DNA of 64,000 nt, from contig OX327683.1 in the NCBI GenBank assembly GCA_946807835.1, positions 16,187,001-16,251,000 on the forward strand. Reading direction: 5' to 3'. Below the pieces are notes generated by a model. The model made no database searches. It was not told the DNA's origin and saw only the letters and a list, made by a program, of their open reading frames with translations. Every line of letters starts with the position of its first letter. Positions within the stretch are counted from its first letter, which is position 1. This document shows positions 11,601-23,200 of this stretch, one piece after another. This stretch comes from Ailanthus altissimus. Taxonomy: Eukaryota; Streptophyta; Magnoliopsida; Sapindales; Simaroubaceae. Position numbers and translations under genes: made by a program.

Positions 11601-14600
11601 TAATGTTAACTTTAATAATCCCCTCAAGCTAGAGAATAAAGATTCTCAATTTCTAACTTGGAAGAAATATAGAAATGTGCTTTCTTGTGCACATCTTAAA
11701 TGAAGAGATTTCTAACTTGATCTTTTGACTTGATATAAAGTATAACAACCTTGCTAGTTACAACAACCTCCCTAATGAATTGACAATATATTTCAATATG
11801 TTTATCTCTCTTGTGAAAGATTAGATTGGTAGCTATGTAGTTGCTGCTTGATTGTCATAATACATCACAAAGGCATCTTTGAACAAATTTTTGAGCCATG
11901 TAATCTCACACACAATATAAGCCATAGCATGATATTCTACCTCAGCATTGACCTAGTTACTACATTTTGTTTCTACTTTTCTAAGTCAACAAATTACCAT
12001 CTAGAAAGGTACAATAGCCATGAGTAGATCTTTTCTCTTCTTTTTAAAACCAATCCAATTAGCATTTGAGTAGTTAACAATATCTAAGGTGCTTTTTTTT
12101 TTATACACAATACCCACGTCAATAGTTTGCTTTAGATTTCTAAGAATTCTACAAACTGCTTCCTAATGAACTCTCCTTGCCAGGGGACCTTTACTAGAGC
12201 CTAGAAGGGCACTGGCCCAGACCTAACAAAAATTTGTAACTAAATGAATTTTTATGTTTCAACCACTCATATATACTTCTTTAGGCTTTGTCCATTAGGT
12301 TTTTAAATTTTTGCAGTTTATCCCTTTATAATATATAGACTTTGCTATAGTAATTATCAATTTTGACATTTTGGTACTTCCACAACATCAACTATTGTTC
12401 TACACCCCCCACCACCACCCCCCCCCCCCCCCCCCCCTCTCGAGATTTGCACATATTGGTGAACTGCTCTTACAACAAAAGTAATATCAAGTCTAGTAGC
12501 CGTCAAATAAATTAATTCACCCACTAAACTTCTATACCTCTTTATATGATATCAACAAACTCAAGACTCCCATTATCATTTAGATATAAATTTGGGTCCA
12601 TAAAAGTATCAACAGGCTTACACCTTAACATTCGTGTTTTGGTCAATAAATCTTGTACATATTTCCCTTGAGACAAGACTAGACCTTGTTTCCCTAAGCG
12701 AATACCAAGAAAATATTGCAAGCAACCCAAATACTTGGTGTGACATTGCTTCTTCAATCGATTCTTGATTGATGAAAATTACTGGTGGTTGGCAAAGAAA
12801 ATTACTTGATTAACAATCCTTTATACATTGACTCCAAAACTCTTGATTTCAAAGATCTTAAAACTGTTGATTTCACATACTATTTTAAGAAATTACAAAA
12901 GGATGCTAGGTGACCACCTGGTTATGAAACAATATAGAATCTTGAGTTACCTTTACCACAATGTGGATTAGTGCAAACAAAGAATTATGGGATTGTCTTT
13001 AAGATAGATTAGACAACATTTTTTTTTATGTAAACCTAGAGAGAAATCATTAAGTGAGCATTATGGTATTCTTGAAGGATTGTGGGCAGAACTTAATTCA
13101 TATCACCCTTTGAAACACTCAAGAAATTAAAGGATAAACTATTACTTATTTGTTTCTTTGTCAAGTTGAATCCTATGTAAAGAATTACTTAAAATAAAGG
13201 AAGAGTATACTCGTCTCAAACATCTTCCTTCTTCTATTCCTAATAATTAAGAATCTATAGCACTTGCTTCTCTGGTGGGTATGTTAGAGTTTGTGGTAGA
13301 GGAAAAAGAAAGAGATTTCTTTAATGTGAGTAGACCAATCATCCATCAGATTAATCTTGGGATAAATTTAGCAAGCCAGAGTAGCAAGTTAAACTTGGCA
13401 TAATTATAGAGACAATTCATCTGCACTTGTGCCTCTTATTAGTAATCTTCAAAACTCACAAGCACTATCATCTGCAAAGTTTACTTGTTATTCTACTGTA
13501 GGTAACCAGCCAGCCACAACCACACTATTTAGGTACTCTACATGCCTTTTTATTTACCCCTAAATCCATTTCTTGGATATTAACAGCACAAGAAAACCAT
13601 AAGATATTATTATAAATTATTGATAATGAGAAGTTAAAGTCTTATATATCGAACTATCACTAAAATGAAGAAGGAAAGCACGAACTCCTAATTTTACTTT
13701 TTAAGGTTACTAGTGGATAAGTTAAGATTATAACCTAAGGAGGATTCTCTTGGTTAGCTTCAAAGTAACCAAAGACACCTAATTGCTATCAAAAGTGCAT
13801 TTTCAATCTTTAAGGGAAAAAAACCTTAAATTGAACAACGTTGACTTCAGGTAAAACCCTCTTTAGAAATTCAATTCAAAAGTGAAAGAAAAGGGTTTGG
13901 AAGAATGTGTGAAGATAGTTAAATTACTTGAGAGTGAGCCAAGTCTAAATTAAAATATTTCCTTTATGAGATATAAACTCCAAGAAAATTTTATTTACAA
14001 GATCATTTTATCACTACTATGGTGGTCATATGGCAAAATTAGTTGTTAACATCAATAATTTGGTTTGTAAAGCAAAAGGATTAAGAGTAATTAAAGGGTC
14101 AAGCTTTTCATGATTCATAAAATACAAATCCATGGTCATTCTCTTAATGTTAAAATCCTACTAGTGGATCAAGATACTCATAGAAAGGAAAGATGCATTG
14201 TTATGAACCCCTGAGTAGAACTCACCCTTAAAAATCGGCTTGTAAGGAAAGGGTACCCAAGGGTTATTAAATCACCAGTTAATTCCATACTTAACCGATG
14301 TGGGATCCTAACATACCACCACGCCTTCGACACCGACTTCCACAGTAGCCCACTTTGGGTGGCCTACTCTGGCTTTTCCAAGTCGTCCCCTCCTAGGTTG
14401 CCCCTTCCGCAATGTGGGCGCCTGTATGGGGTTAGCTCTGATACCAAATGTTATGAACCCCTGGATAGAACTCACCTTTAAAAACTAACTTGTAAGGAAA
14501 TGGTGCTCAAGGGTTAATAAACCAACAGTTAATCCTATACTTAATCAATGTGGGATCCTAACATATCAAGTTGGCAATCTAGAGTGAGCCGTTGTGGACG

Positions 14601-17600
14601 TTGATGTTGGAAGCGTAATGGTATGTTACGATCCCAAATCGGCTAAGTATATCGGAGCTAGCCCTACGCAGGCGCCCACATTGCAGAAGGGGCGACCTGG
14701 AAAAGTTAGAGTGGTTGATCCATGTATATCTCATTCACTTGTGCAATTCATTCATTTCCATTTGCCTTACCTTCCAATCTGTACTATCTTTTAGTTTAAC
14801 GAGACATTTACAATGTATTCATATTTATTCTTGGACTAAATGTCTAATCTTACTATAATATTGCTACGAGAATTTTGAACTGCTATTGAACTTCATATTT
14901 TTTTAACCAATCCACCAATAACATGATAGGTCTTAACCTTTTACACTCATAATAAAATATGGTCTCCATATCTCTAGGCATTGGTACCACATTTCAAGTT
15001 CAGATCTACTTCAATCTGTGGAGTCCTTTTACTGCCTTCATGCCATAAATGGCTTCTTGAAATCTTATAGCCTCATATAAAATGATATTCACATAATCAT
15101 AATTTTACTTTGGGTGGGGATACTTGAACCCACCAAAAGAAATGCATTTGCTCAATTAAAGTTAAGTGCTTGTTTGGACGCAACCAAAAAAAAATAAAAG
15201 GGTAGAACATGGTGTTTGTCACATTGTTTACCTGGACTTATTTTTGAAAACAAAAAAACATTGTTTTGTTTGATATTACAAGCCAATATTTTGATAGATT
15301 GGTTATTTTGATTAATGTTATCAAGAGGACAATTCAATGGTTGAGATTATAATGTTGAAAGCCGCATTACCCAACAATCTAAAACTTGTGACCTGTTACA
15401 TGCAAAATAAAAGGTACATTGATCCTGCCTATTTATGTCTGAATAACTAGAGAAATTTGGCTACTGAAAGAAGACAGGATTGATCATGAATGAGTATATT
15501 AACAAGAGAAAGGTTAATAATATGCTTGGTCGTATACAACAAAGATCAATGACTTCAAGGGTATTTAGTCACATGCTTCAAATCAATAGGAAGATTGCCA
15601 ATATTGACATGAATGTGAGAAAGACATGATAATATCTAATTTGGAAAAGTATGATGCCATATTGTTTAAAATGGGCCAAAAATGTCTAGTATAGTCAGCC
15701 AGAACATGTTGCTATTGGGGTTTCTTTGTATGAGCATATGGTTTAAGCTTGATCATGTATGTCTTCTATACATGTATTTTTGCACGTATATGTATAGTTG
15801 TTTGGACAGGTGTCTGTTTCTGTGTGAAAAGTAGGTCAATGTATAAATTAACTATATAGAGGACGTTTATGATAGAAAACCTTTGAATTGAATAACAAAG
15901 CAAATGTGAGTACCTGGATGCATAAGTATGTTCTACTTTTTGCAGAGTTCATGGACAAAAAGGGCAGTAGAAGTTGACAGCCCCAAAGTAATGTCATCAT
16001 GGGAACAGTTAGCTGATCCTCCGGATAGCACTTGTGCCCAGGTTATTCATTCAAGACCTGAAGCATTTGCAAACAGCTGGGTGCCTATGACTGCAACAAA
16101 GGAGTGCAAAGGGAAGGATGATGAACTTGGTATGCATGCCTCTGTTTTATGTTTGAACTTTCGCTCTGATATGTTTCATATCATCCTTTTTATTTTTTCT
16201 CTTCAATTGAAATCATACTGAATTTCAATCTTTAGAACATGTTGCAATGGTGCAAGACCTGGAGATAGGAGTACCTAGAATCCCAAATTTGCAGCTTGAA
16301 CATCAAACTGAAAATGGGCCCAACAGCATAGCAGGCATTAACAAAGTGAAATCTTCTGAAATGGATTATAAGGTAGATTATGAGCAACTAGAGAAAACAC
16401 AGCTGGAGCTTAACAGTGAGAAACCCAATGATGATTTGAGAAACCAAGCTGCTGATCTAATGGGTGCCATCACTAGCAATAATGATTCTCCTAATGAAAG
16501 TGTAGTTTTTGACATCCCAAATGGTCTCTTCAAGGTCTCTGACATGAAAGAAAAACCCATCAATAACAATAACAAAATACCTTCCCTTGAGCTTAGTTTG
16601 AAGAGGCTGAGAGATGTTGGAGATGATGGGAATAGTCTACATGACCGAAATGTTTTGAGGCATTCAGACCTGCGCTCGGCCTTTTCAAGGTACAAGAAAA
16701 TCCTGGATTTTATTAATTCAATGGGAACTCGAAATCTGACATTTGAATTTTCATTCCTGTGCAGATATAGTTCTGCTTCAACTGTTAATCAAGCTCCCAC
16801 AGGGAACATAGGTAGCTGTTCTCCACTTGATAATAGTTCAGAGGCAGCAAAAACAGAATCAATACGAAATTTTCAAACTAACCCAAGCAGCACGCCTCCT
16901 AGTCAGTATTCCAATGGCAGTAGTAACAACAGTGAAATGGGTGTAACTACTAATAGTGCTTTTACCAAACCAACAGTTTTCAGTAACAAGCCAGCACCCA
17001 AATCTACTGTCAAATGGCTCCATCCATTTTCTACTTTCCAACCCGCACAAAATGGCCACATATCTCTCCCTCAGCCTATAATACAAGGTAAGGCTGATGC
17101 TGCAATAACCAGAACAATTTTGGCCCAAGTTAGGAGCATGAACCAGCAAGTCCAAGTGCAGCACCATCATCACCATTACCACCATTATCACCATCATGTC
17201 CATAATAGGCCTCAGCAGGAACTAGCCAATGATGATGATTTATCACTGAAAAACATTCCAGCAACAGCTCCCCAGTGTGGGTCATCCAATGTGTTGAGTG
17301 CACCCATTGAAGGGAATGCTGGAAATCACAGTTTAAATGGAAGCACCTCAGGAAGTAACCATGGAAGCAATGGACAGAATGGGAGCAACACCACATTAAA
17401 TGTTGGAGGAGCGAACATCGAAAGTGATACTGGGGTAGCCGTGAAAGGTGGACCTGCTGGTCTCATTAGCCAGGGAAGCAGGAGTGCAGTTGGAAAATAC
17501 CGCGTCATTCAAAGAGAGGCTGCTCTTAACAAATTTCGCCAGAAGAGAAAACAGAGATGCTTTGAAAAGAAGGTAACTGGACTATATAAGATGTGAATTA

Positions 17601-17893
17601 TGTAGCAAAAACATGAGTTAGATCAAATATCACAATACTGCTGATATGATCAAAGTTAGTTAATTTGTGAAAGTCAAAGAGTTGATCTTTTTCTTTTGCA
17701 TTATGTAACTTACATTTGTACTAACAATTTTCAAGAGAACTGGACAGAAACATCCTTTTATTATCTTTTTCAGGTCAGATACCAAAGCAGGAAGAAACTG
17801 GCAGAACAAAGACCAAGGGTTAGAGGACAATTTGTCCGGGCAGTGCTTGAAAACAAAGACAAGGGCACAGATAGCTTACTCCCCATTCCCTGA
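8670..17893 (+). CDS. PRR7: PRR7-type pseudo-response regulator, 5' exon(s) not in window
   Basis: Clock transcriptional repressor of the PRR9/PRR7/PRR5 class, acting in the nucleus on morning genes such as CCA1/LHY (family knowledge). Exons: 8670-8831, 8947-9080, 9389-9550, 15946-16129, 16236-16689, 16765-17572, 17774-17893; all junctions are GT-AG and in phase, giving 674 residues. The first two exons hold the second half of a pseudo-receiver domain: the phospho-acceptor position reads E (LTEVVMP), typical of PRRs, and the conserved lysine is present (MKPIRKNEL). A Ser/Gly/Asp-rich linker follows, then the PRR7-type [14 protein letters not shown] block, a His-rich run at about 17164-17205, and a complete CCT domain from [20 protein letters not shown] across the last intron to [20 protein letters not shown], ending LLPIP-stop. 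The first half of the receiver is absent; exon 8670 starts mid-codon after a sound acceptor, so an upstream exon is expected left of the window or has been lost. Confidence 0.93.
10034..10101 (+). repeat. Perfect 34-bp tandem duplication
   Basis: The 34-base unit starting AGCAGCTTAATTATTTATTT occurs at 10034-10067 and again at 10068-10101 without a difference, so the event is recent. Confidence 0.9.
10231..10276 (+). repeat. TTA/ATT microsatellite
   Basis: Short run of TTA units with a few ACT interruptions inside the PRR7 intron. Confidence 0.85.
11190..11622 (-). repeat. Probable copia LTR interrupted by a SINE
   Basis: On the minus strand a purine-rich CTTGAGGGGA tract near 11620-11630 is followed by sequence that resembles the block at about 13560-13710 (shared GATAATGA, ACTATCAC, AACTCCTAATTT-type stretches in the same orientation). 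I read the two as diverged LTRs of one copia insertion. Boundaries are approximate. The SINE at 11341-11576 lies inside. Confidence 0.5.
11341..11576 (-). mobile_element. tRNA-derived SINE
   Basis: On the minus strand the 5' end carries a box A (TGGCTGAGTGG) and a box B (GGTTCGAATCC), the two internal RNA polymerase III promoter elements of tRNA genes, spaced as in a tRNA head and followed by a non-tRNA body of about 160 bp. A 15-bp target-site duplication TATAATGTTAACYTT with one mismatch flanks it (11326-11340 and 11577-11591). The 3' tail is short and A-rich. Length 236 bp. It is not a functional tRNA because the acceptor stem does not close. Confidence 0.82.
11700..12790 (-). mobile_element. 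Copia reverse transcriptase/RNase H fragment
   Basis: Minus strand, from right to left: the reverse-transcriptase end ([20 protein letters not shown], then [11 protein letters not shown], 12757-12560), [20 protein letters not shown] (about 12545-12480), then RNase H pieces [20 protein letters not shown] (about 11945-11885) and YYDNQAATT (about 11860). Stops and gaps separate the blocks, and a cytosine run interrupts them at 12418-12437. Non-functional. Confidence 0.85.
12418..12437 (+). repeat. C20 homopolymer
   Basis: Twenty consecutive cytosines preceded by CACCACCA. Unusual in this AT-rich setting; the length may be unreliable in sequencing. Confidence 0.9.
12860..13350 (+). mobile_element. 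Copia gag-like fragment in opposite orientation to the adjacent RT
   Basis: Plus strand shows [13 protein letters not shown] and, after a frame change, [20 protein letters not shown] followed by pieces like FVKLNPM and [12 protein letters not shown]. These resemble copia gag (UBN2-type) segments (ELWDxL, LWxELNSYxPL). The frame is broken several times. It faces away from the reverse-transcriptase fragment to its left. Confidence 0.6.
13560..13710 (-). repeat. Probable second LTR of the intronic copia fragment
   Basis: Resembles 11210-11310 in the same orientation, including GATAATGARMAGTTA and the ACTATCAC plus AACTCCTAATTT blocks. Strongly diverged; ends not defined. Confidence 0.45.
14199..14563 (-). 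mobile_element. TRIM (terminal-repeat retrotransposon in miniature)
   Basis: Two direct repeats of exactly 115 bp (14199-14313 and 14449-14563), each starting TGTTATGAACCCC and ending GGATCCTAACA on the plus strand, enclose only 135 bp. On the minus strand the right LTR is followed by TTTGGTATCAGAGCTAACCC, a primer-binding site complementary to initiator-Met tRNA, which sets the orientation, and the other LTR is preceded by a G-rich tract (GGCGTGGTGG). No coding capacity. Flanking 5-mers (TGCAT, TATCA) do not match, so the target-site duplication has been lost or the element is recombined. It lacks 5S rRNA sequence, so it is not a Cassandra element. Confidence 0.88.
14585..14720 (+). mobile_element. 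Rearranged partial TRIM copy in inverted orientation
   Basis: Plus-strand sequence here matches the minus-strand TRIM: an internal-end segment (GTTGATGTTGGAAGCGTAAT), the first ~26 bp of an LTR (TGTTACGATCCCAAATCGGC), then directly internal sequence (GCAGGCGCCCACATTGCAGA). Most of the LTR is missing between the two internal pieces. It lies 20 bp from the intact TRIM and points the other way. Confidence 0.75.
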
Positions 17894-18187
17894 CCATGCA
17901 TGTGGATTTTTGTACATGAGATTGGCAACAAGTGTGGATATGGGAGGGAGCATTTATATCCATGGTGCAGAATATTAGCTTAATTATGTGTGAGATGACT
18001 CTAGAAAGACACCTTGAACTGTATTTTATTATCACAGACTAAAGTGTGGCACTACTACCAGAACCACTACTATTACTACACAGAAACAGAGCTCTAATAG
18101 GTAGCATTCTCTAATAAAATACTCTGCTACTCTGTTGTACTGTTATTGCGAAATCTTTCATCGTAAGTGGATGCTTGAAAGACTCTC
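17894..18187 (+). other. Probable PRR7 3' UTR and flank
   Basis: About 290 bp between the PRR7 stop and the duplicated LINE target site. AATAAAA-type signals at about 18112-18118 would fit a polyadenylation site. No other feature seen. Confidence 0.5.
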
Positions 18188-18202
18188 CTTCATCACTTCT
18201 TT

Positions 18203-19252
18203 ATTTATTTATTTTTATTCTTTTGGTAAACAACCAAAAGATTTTATTGCTTAAATCAGCAAAATCTAAATTCAACTATCCAAAGTACCAAAGAACACAA
18301 AGCCAAAACAAACTCTAAAATGAGGAAATCACCACCTGTTTATAATATGATCTATGCTTTGGTCATTTATAGCACTTAAACACCTATCCAAACAATGTCT
18401 TTAATACTTTGAAACATGATACTAGCAGAAGGATTTTTATGATGAAATACCACATGATTGAAGCACAAAAAAGAAATCCTCTAAATTTTGTTAAGGGGAG
18501 ATTTGTCCTGAGCTTTTCAATAGAAAAACAAAATCTCTTTTCTTCAGTTGGATGGCCGACAATTAATTTGACAAGCTAGGAGGACTTTTTGCCAAATATC
18601 TTGGCAAAAGCTACATTGAAAAAATAGGTGTTGTATTGTCTCACTCTCCCTACCACAAAATAGCCAGTCGGCCAAATGAATAAAACCTTATTTAGCGATT
18701 CTCCCTTTGGTTAACAATTTGTTCTTCAATGCTAGCCAAGGGACAAAGTTGTGTTTAAGAATATGATGCTACACCATACCAATTTATACAACCTAACCTC
18801 GGTGCCTTTATCCTTCAAGTAACGCCATGTACTAGTTGAAAAAATTTCATTGGAGCCTCCATTCCACGAAATTCTATCCTCTTTTGTGTTAGTGATGGAG
18901 AAATTATTCTGAATGTATTCTCAAGCACAAGCAGTGTGCTCATCTAAGGGGTCAGGCAGGTGCCAATTTCTATGCTGCCAAAGGTCGTTAACCTTTGCAT
19001 CCAGAGGAACATCAGCATCATTAACGTTCACATGAGGATACTCATCAACAAGTGACTCCCCATATACCCACGGATCCTACCAAAATAAGAAAGACTTGTC
19101 ATTTCCCAATTCATGGTTAAAAAGTTTTTTTATTTGGTATCTTTGGTTTAGAATATTCCTCCACGCCCAATTGCAATCCATTGATTTTGTAATACTCCAC
19201 AAACTAAGCCTTCAGAGTTTGTTGTCGGTCACCCATCTAGTCTATAAGCCTT
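18203..19252 (-). mobile_element. 5'-truncated LINE (L1-type non-LTR retrotransposon)
   Basis: Minus-strand translation gives the C-terminal part of a plant L1 ORF2: DPWVYGESLVDEYPHVNVND, then RISWNGGSNEIFSTSTWRYL, then KHNFVPWLALKNKLLTKGRI, and the zinc-binding zf-RVT signature CGRESETIQHLFFQCSFCQDIW at about 18665-18600. Several stops and a frame change show decay. A perfect 15-bp target-site duplication CTTCATCACTTCTTT flanks it (18188-18202 and 19253-19267), and the 3' end at the left carries a TTTA-rich tail equivalent. Long variable duplications and 5' truncation are hallmarks of LINE insertion. It lies about 300 bp after the PRR7 stop codon, antisense to PRR7. Confidence 0.93.
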
Positions 19253-19267
19253 CTTCATCACTTCTTT

Positions 19268-19940
19268 GATATACTTTATGTATACTTTAAATTTTGGTGG
19301 CATCTCTGTTTTTATATTTTTTTTTCCCTTCCTCATTGTTTTCGAGGTCGGTTGGTCTATAGGCCTTGATCAAGTGCTTAACTCTTTCATTTTATGATGA
19401 AATTAAAGTTATAAGTTGACAGGATAAGTTTTTTGACATGAAAACTAAGGGATTGAGGATAATATTGTACCTAGGAAAAAAATTAAAACACTACTATTAG
19501 GGTCGTACTACTGGTGTGCTCATTTTTAGGTCTGAGGTAAGATCCTTAATTTTGCAATTACAAATGCAGCAACACAGAAATGGTATTTCATACTATTTTT
19601 TCTTTTTTCCCTTTATTCTTCCAACAAAGAGAAATTTTAGGACCACAGGCAACAAAATCCAACAAAGGACACTCAAATATCTGCACCTCTCCACAAAAGG
19701 TGGTGAAGATTCTAGCTTAGTGTCACGGACCTTGGGCATGACATTAGGCTACCATCTAGTTAGAAGAGGCATTCAGGAAGAAAGCCTTTCAACAAAACGA
19801 TTCATGGCAAGTTAGCAACTTAGCATAGAATAAATACCAACATAAAATAAAGGACATAGAGAGAAATAATAAGACACATAAATGGATAGGGTTTTGCATA
19901 CAAGAGCTTGCATTCGATTGACAAAATGAAAACAAGTACT
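19268..19940. other. Intergenic DNA between LINE and copia element
   Basis: No recognisable coding or repeat feature. The segment right of 19267 continues the DNA interrupted by the LINE. Confidence 0.5.
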
Positions 19941-20293
19941 TGTTGAGAAATAAATTTGATTTTGGTCCAAGTATATTTGGGTACATCACTTTAAGCCTAA
20001 ATTTAATTCACGTTCAATTAGAGTTTTTAAAATTAATATGTTTTAGATTAATCTTCTATTTTATGTTAAAATTATCTAGAATAATCTTTTATTTTATCAA
20101 AAGATGTAATTAATGAGATAATTAAAAATGGAGTTTAGAACTTTTCATCCACCACTATATATATGGGTGAGTTCTTCATTTTGTAATAAGCCAAATTTAA
20201 GAATTCAATAAGAGTTGCTCTACAAATCTTCTTCTCTCTTTCAATCATTTCTTTACCTAAAAATTTTCTAAACACTAAACTTATATTCCAACA
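19941..20293 (+). repeat. 5' LTR of second copia element
   Basis: 353 bp, TG...CA ends, with a TATATATATG promoter-like stretch at about 20155-20165. Paired with 24234-24596. Confidence 0.92.
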
Positions 20294-23200
20294 AAGTGAT
20301 ATCAGAGTTAAAACAATCTCACTTGAATAAAAATAACAAGTGGGATGGTTCCTTCTCAAATCTCTACGCTTAACTAAATTAACTATAATATTTGGAGCAT
20401 TAAGATGAAGGCTTTGTTAGATGCTTGGGAGATTATAGAGAAAGGCTATGAGGAGCCACAAGATGCTACATCTCTTTCTCAAGCACAAAATAAAGCTTAA
20501 AGGAAGTAAGAAAGAAAGACAAGAAAGCTCTCTACATCGTCTATCAAGCTTTAGATGATAATGGTTTTCAGAAAGTTGCTAATGCAACTACCACCAATGA
20601 AGTATAGGAGTTACTTCGCACTTTCTGCAAAGAAGTGGAGAAAGTGAGAAAGATATAAGTTTGAATCTTTGCATATGAAAGATTCGAAAACTATTTCTGA
20701 ATATTTTTCTAGACATGGTGAAAGTTTAGATGATACACGTGAAATGGAGAAAATTCTCCGCTTTTTAGATCAAAAATTTGAGCATATCGTTGTAGCAATT
20801 AAAAAATCTAGAGATTTATTAAACATGAGCATTGAAGAACTTATAGGATCCTTGCAAGCCTATAGAAAGGTAAACGAAGAAAAAAGAAATCTTGAAGCAA
20901 GTTCTTCAAATAAGGCTTAATTTAAAGGAGAAAGATAAAAGCGCCAAGAATGAGAGAAATCAACATAGAAGATGTCGTGGTAAAGGTTTAGGAAAAGAAC
21001 GTTTCAAGGAAACAAATGAAGAAGAACAAAGACAATGGTCATTTCTTACAAAAGTATATAGGAGAGGAAACAATTTAAGACAAAGGTATGACATTTCTTA
21101 TGTTAAATGCTGCAATTGCCAAAAATTTAGGCATTATGCTTCAAATTGCAAGGCCACTAACAGTGTTGAAGAGAAAGAAAATTTTATAAAAAATAAAGAC
21201 CAACATTAGTCTACTTTATTGTTGGCATACAAATGAGGAGGAGATGATGGAGAAAAGACATGTTTGCAGAGCTTAATGAATCGATAAGTGTAAAGTTACT
21301 TTTGGAGATAATTCTAAAATTTCAATGAGAGGAAATGGTGAAATTTTAATTAAACTAAAAAATGGAAGGCATCAATTTATTTTTCATATTTATTATGTAC
21401 CTAAAATAAAAAAATAATAATTTAAGGATGGGCCAACTCTTAGAATAAGACTATGATATTCATATAAAAGATAATAACCTTTCAATAAGAGATAGTAACA
21501 AGAATTTAATAGCCAATGTGACTAAAAACAGCATGTTTTTATTGAACATTTAACATGATGTTGCAAAATGCTTAAATACTTGCTTTGAAATTCTATCTTG
21601 GCTATGACATTTGAGATTTGGGCATCTTAATCTTGTTGGCCTTAAATTATTGTCTAATTAACAAACGATGAAAGAATTGCCTTCCATTAATCACCTAAAT
21701 CAACTGTATTAAGGATGCTTGCTTAGAAAATAATTTAGAAAAAGCTTTCTAAATGAATCAAAATCAAGAACAAGCAAGTCACTTGAACTTGTTCATATTG
21801 ATGTTTGTGGCCCAATTCAGTTAAACTCTTTTGGGCAAAATAATCATTTTATTCTCTTAATTGAAGATTTTCGTAGAAACACTTAGGTGTATTTCCTTAA
21901 AAAAAAAATTGGAGGCATTTAGTGCTTTTAAGAAATTAAAGCACTTGTTGAAAAAGAAAGTAGGCACTATATCAAAGCCATGAGATTCGATAGAGGTGAC
22001 AAACTTACCTTAAAAAAATTTAATGAATTTTGTGAAAATAATGATATTCATTGCCTCTAACAGTTCCTAGATCCCCTAACAAAATGAAGTGGTTGAAAGA
22101 AAAAATAGATTTATTCTTAATATGGCCCGAAGTATATTAAAAAGTAAGAAAATACCTAAATAATTTTAGGTGAGGGCTGTTGATTGTGCGGTATATTTGA
22201 TGAACCATTCTTCTACTAAAAGTGTGGAGAAAAACGTCTCAAGAAGTATGGAGTGGAAGAAAACCTAATGTCTATCATTTGAAGATGTTTGGAAGTATTG
22301 CCTTTGTTGCTTACAAGTCGAACCATCGAAGGTCTGAACTTGATTATAAGAGTGAAAGATTTATTTTTGTTGCCTATGACTCAAGCTTAAAAGGCTGTAA
22401 ATTATACAATCCAAGCAATGAGAAGGTCGTGATTAATAGAGACGTTAAATTTGAGAAAGAAGGCATGTGAAGTTGGAATGCTAAGAAGAAAATTTTGACT
22501 TTTTTCTGTTCCTTGATAAAGATGAAGATCAAGCAAGTAAAGAATCTCAACGGTTCATCACTCCGCCATTTTCACCATCAACAAGCACAAGTGAAAGCGT
22601 GACAAGCTCAAGCTCAAGTCCAAGAACACCACGCATTTGAAGCTTGCAAGAAATCTATGAAGTGGTAGAAAATCAAAATAATTTATCACTTTTTTTATCT
22701 TTTTGCAGATAGTGAACTAATAAGTTTTAAATAAACAGTAAAAGACAAAAGGTGAAGAGATACAATGGATAAAAAAAATCAAAGCAATTGTGAACAATGA
22801 AACATAGAAGTTAGGAACTCTTCTAAAAGGGCAAAAGGCTATTGGAGTCAAATAGGTGTACAAGGTGAAGAAGAATGCTAAAAGGGAAGTTGAACGATTC
22901 AAAACAAAATTAGTTTCCAAAGGCTATAAGCATAAGGCTAGCATTGATTATGAAGAGGTATTCATCTCATTGCTCACTTGAAAATTATAAGATTAATAAT
23001 TTCTTTGGTTGCTCAAAATAAATGAAAAATCTATCAAATGGATGTAAAAGTTGCCTTCTTCAATGGATATCTTGAAGAAGAAGCGCTCATAGAGCAACCC
23101 TTGAGATATGATGTGAAAGGGCACAAAAATAAAATTTTAAAATTAAAAAAAGCCTTATATAATTTGAAACAAGCACCAAGGGCATAGTACAGTAGAATAA

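Larger units (their letters stand above)
9551..15945 (+). other. TE-filled PRR7 intron (6.4 kb)
   Basis: Bounded by CAG/GTACTT at 9550/9551 and TTTTTGCAG at 15945; codons on both sides join in phase (GTQ-SSWTK), as in PRR7 proteins. Inside are a perfect 34-bp tandem repeat, a TTA microsatellite, a SINE, copia fragments, a C20 run and a TRIM with an inverted partial copy. About 10400-11190 contains no recognisable feature, and 14730-15940 shows none either. Confidence 0.85.

Noticed and set aside
14199..14563. Cassandra-type TRIM
   Set aside because: The LTRs lack 5S rRNA-like promoter sequence, the defining trait of Cassandra.
16859..17508. Antisense open frames over PRR7 exon 6
   Set aside because: They are shadows of the real coding exon, produced by its His/Asn/Ser-rich codons.
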